Position numbers and translations under genes: made by a program. Below the pieces are notes generated by a model. The model searched no databases. It was not told the DNA's origin and saw only the letters and a program-made list of their open reading frames with translations. From positions 1 through 6,813 of the forward strand of contig DATMBJ010000242.1 of assembly GCA_035559315.1 (NCBI GenBank): a DNA stretch of 6,813 nucleotides, read 5' to 3'. The first letter of the stretch is position 1. Every line of letters starts with the position of its first letter. Below are positions 6,246-6,813 of this stretch, piece after piece. This DNA is from DATLZM01 sp035559315 (GTDB lineage: Bacteria; Actinomycetota; UBA4738; HRBIN12).

Positions 6246-6776
6246 ATGGAGGGATTCACCGCTCACCAGGCGTGCAAGTTCACCGGGTGCACCCCGCGGC
6301 AGCTCCGCTACTGGGACCAGATCGGGCTGGTGAGGCCGTCGGTGCAGCAGACCGGGGGGCGGCCGGGCGTGCCGCGCCTGTACTCGTTCCGCGACCTCGT
6401 GGCGCTCCGCGTCGTCCGGTCGCTGCTCGACGGGGGGATGTCCCTCCAGCGGGTCCGCCGCGCCTGGGACTTCCTCAACCGGAAGGCCGGCCTGGACCGG
6501 CACCTCTCCGAGGTGAAGCTCATCACCGACGGCGTGTCGATCTTCAAGATCGCCCGCCGCGACGGCGAGATCCTCGACGCGCTCCGCGAGGGGCAGCTCG
6601 CGTTCTTCGTGGCGATCGACGAGATCGCCTCCAGCGTGGAGGCCGACGTGGCCCAGTTCCGCGAGGACCGGGAGCGCTTCCTCCGGGCCCTCCGGGAGGC
6701 GGCCGCCCACGAGCAGGCCGCGGTGAAGGCGGAGGGACGCGGGGCGCGGCCCCGCGGCGCGGCCGGCCGAGCCTAG
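6246..6776 (+). CDS. MerR-family transcriptional regulator, Rv1828/FtsR-like
   Basis: DNA-binding regulator of 176 residues. The N-terminal winged helix shows the MerR pattern: FTAHQACKFTGCTPRQLRYW (4-23) is the helix-turn-helix, DQIGLVRPS (24-32) leads into the wing, RLYSFRDLVALRVVRSLLD (44-62) is the second helical pair, and GMSLQRVRRAWDFL (64-77) follows. The C-terminal part (LSEVKLITDGVSIF, 87-100; LREGQLAFFVAID, 113-125) resembles the small effector-like domain of mycobacterial Rv1828 and corynebacterial FtsR, which activates ftsZ. No Cys cluster of the metal- or redox-sensing type is present (only C10 and C15, both within the DNA-binding region). A charged coiled-coil-like segment at 127-165 and a basic Gly/Arg-rich tail follow. 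It probably has its own promoter (6112-6140). The family call is firm; the FtsR-like assignment rests on remembered pattern similarity and is tentative. Confidence 0.85.
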   Translation: MEGFTAHQACKFTGCTPRQLRYWDQIGLVRPSVQQTGGRPGVPRLYSFRDLVALRVVRSLLDGGMSLQRVRRAWDFLNRKAGLDRHLSEVKLITDGVSIFKIARRDGEILDALREGQLAFFVAIDEIASSVEADVAQFREDRERFLRALREAAAHEQAAVKAEGRGARPRGAAGRA

Positions 6777-6813
6777 GCCGCAGCCTCGGCGCGGCGGGCC
6801 GGGCGCCGCTCAC

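Noticed and set aside
6766..6808. Possible hairpins after the MerR gene (CGGCGC 6787-6792 with GCGCCG 6803-6808; GCCGAG 6766-6771 with CTCGGC 6785-6790).
   Set aside because: The stems are only six base pairs with 10-13 base loops, mutually exclusive, and followed by no T-run. At this GC content they are likely chance, so I do not call a terminator in the 37-base tail.
1..6813. CRISPR arrays, insertion-sequence ends, tRNA genes, retron or toxin-antitoxin modules.
   Set aside because: None seen: no regularly spaced direct repeats, no transposase-like protein, no cloverleaf pattern, and intergenic space is limited to about 110, 217 and 37 bases.

Overview
This is a very G+C-rich window that is almost entirely coding on the plus strand. 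The genes point to an actinobacterium. There is a DUF3040 membrane protein, a family largely confined to Actinobacteria; the DnaE is the error-prone subtype typical of actinobacterial genomes; and the MerR regulator resembles the actinobacterial Rv1828/FtsR group. I cannot place the organism more finely. A deep-branching or uncultured actinobacterial lineage is possible, but that is a guess.

Bases 1-5556 hold three genes that read as one translationally coupled unit. The first is an error-prone DNA polymerase III alpha subunit (DnaE2 type) whose N-terminus lies outside the window. It overlaps by 7 bases a major facilitator superfamily (MFS) transporter of about 450 residues. That gene overlaps by 14 bases a complete, catalytically intact Y-family polymerase of the DinB/Pol IV type. 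Both polymerases carry a recognisable beta-clamp-binding peptide, so the cassette supplies two sliding-clamp-dependent polymerases suited to lesion bypass. The odd member is the MFS transporter between them.

Bases 5557-5665 are intergenic. They hold nested inverted repeats and a perfect TATAAT -10 hexamer driving the DUF3040 gene (5666-6028), a small two-helix membrane protein. A strong GC hairpin without a T-run follows its stop codon.

Bases 6029-6245 form a 217-base gap with a plausible sigma-70-type promoter (TTGCCG-N17-TACAAC). Its spacer contains a 12-base perfect palindrome. This is followed by a MerR-family regulator (6246-6776) with a good Shine-Dalgarno sequence. The last 37 bases contain no gene I can identify.

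The right half resembles the actinobacterial neighbourhood in which DinB and DUF3040 genes lie close to the mraZ/division-cell-wall cluster. The MerR protein resembles a family that includes a known activator of ftsZ. The window may therefore be the edge of a division locus, but none of the division genes themselves is visible. I see no CRISPR array, tRNA, rRNA, insertion sequence or prophage gene.
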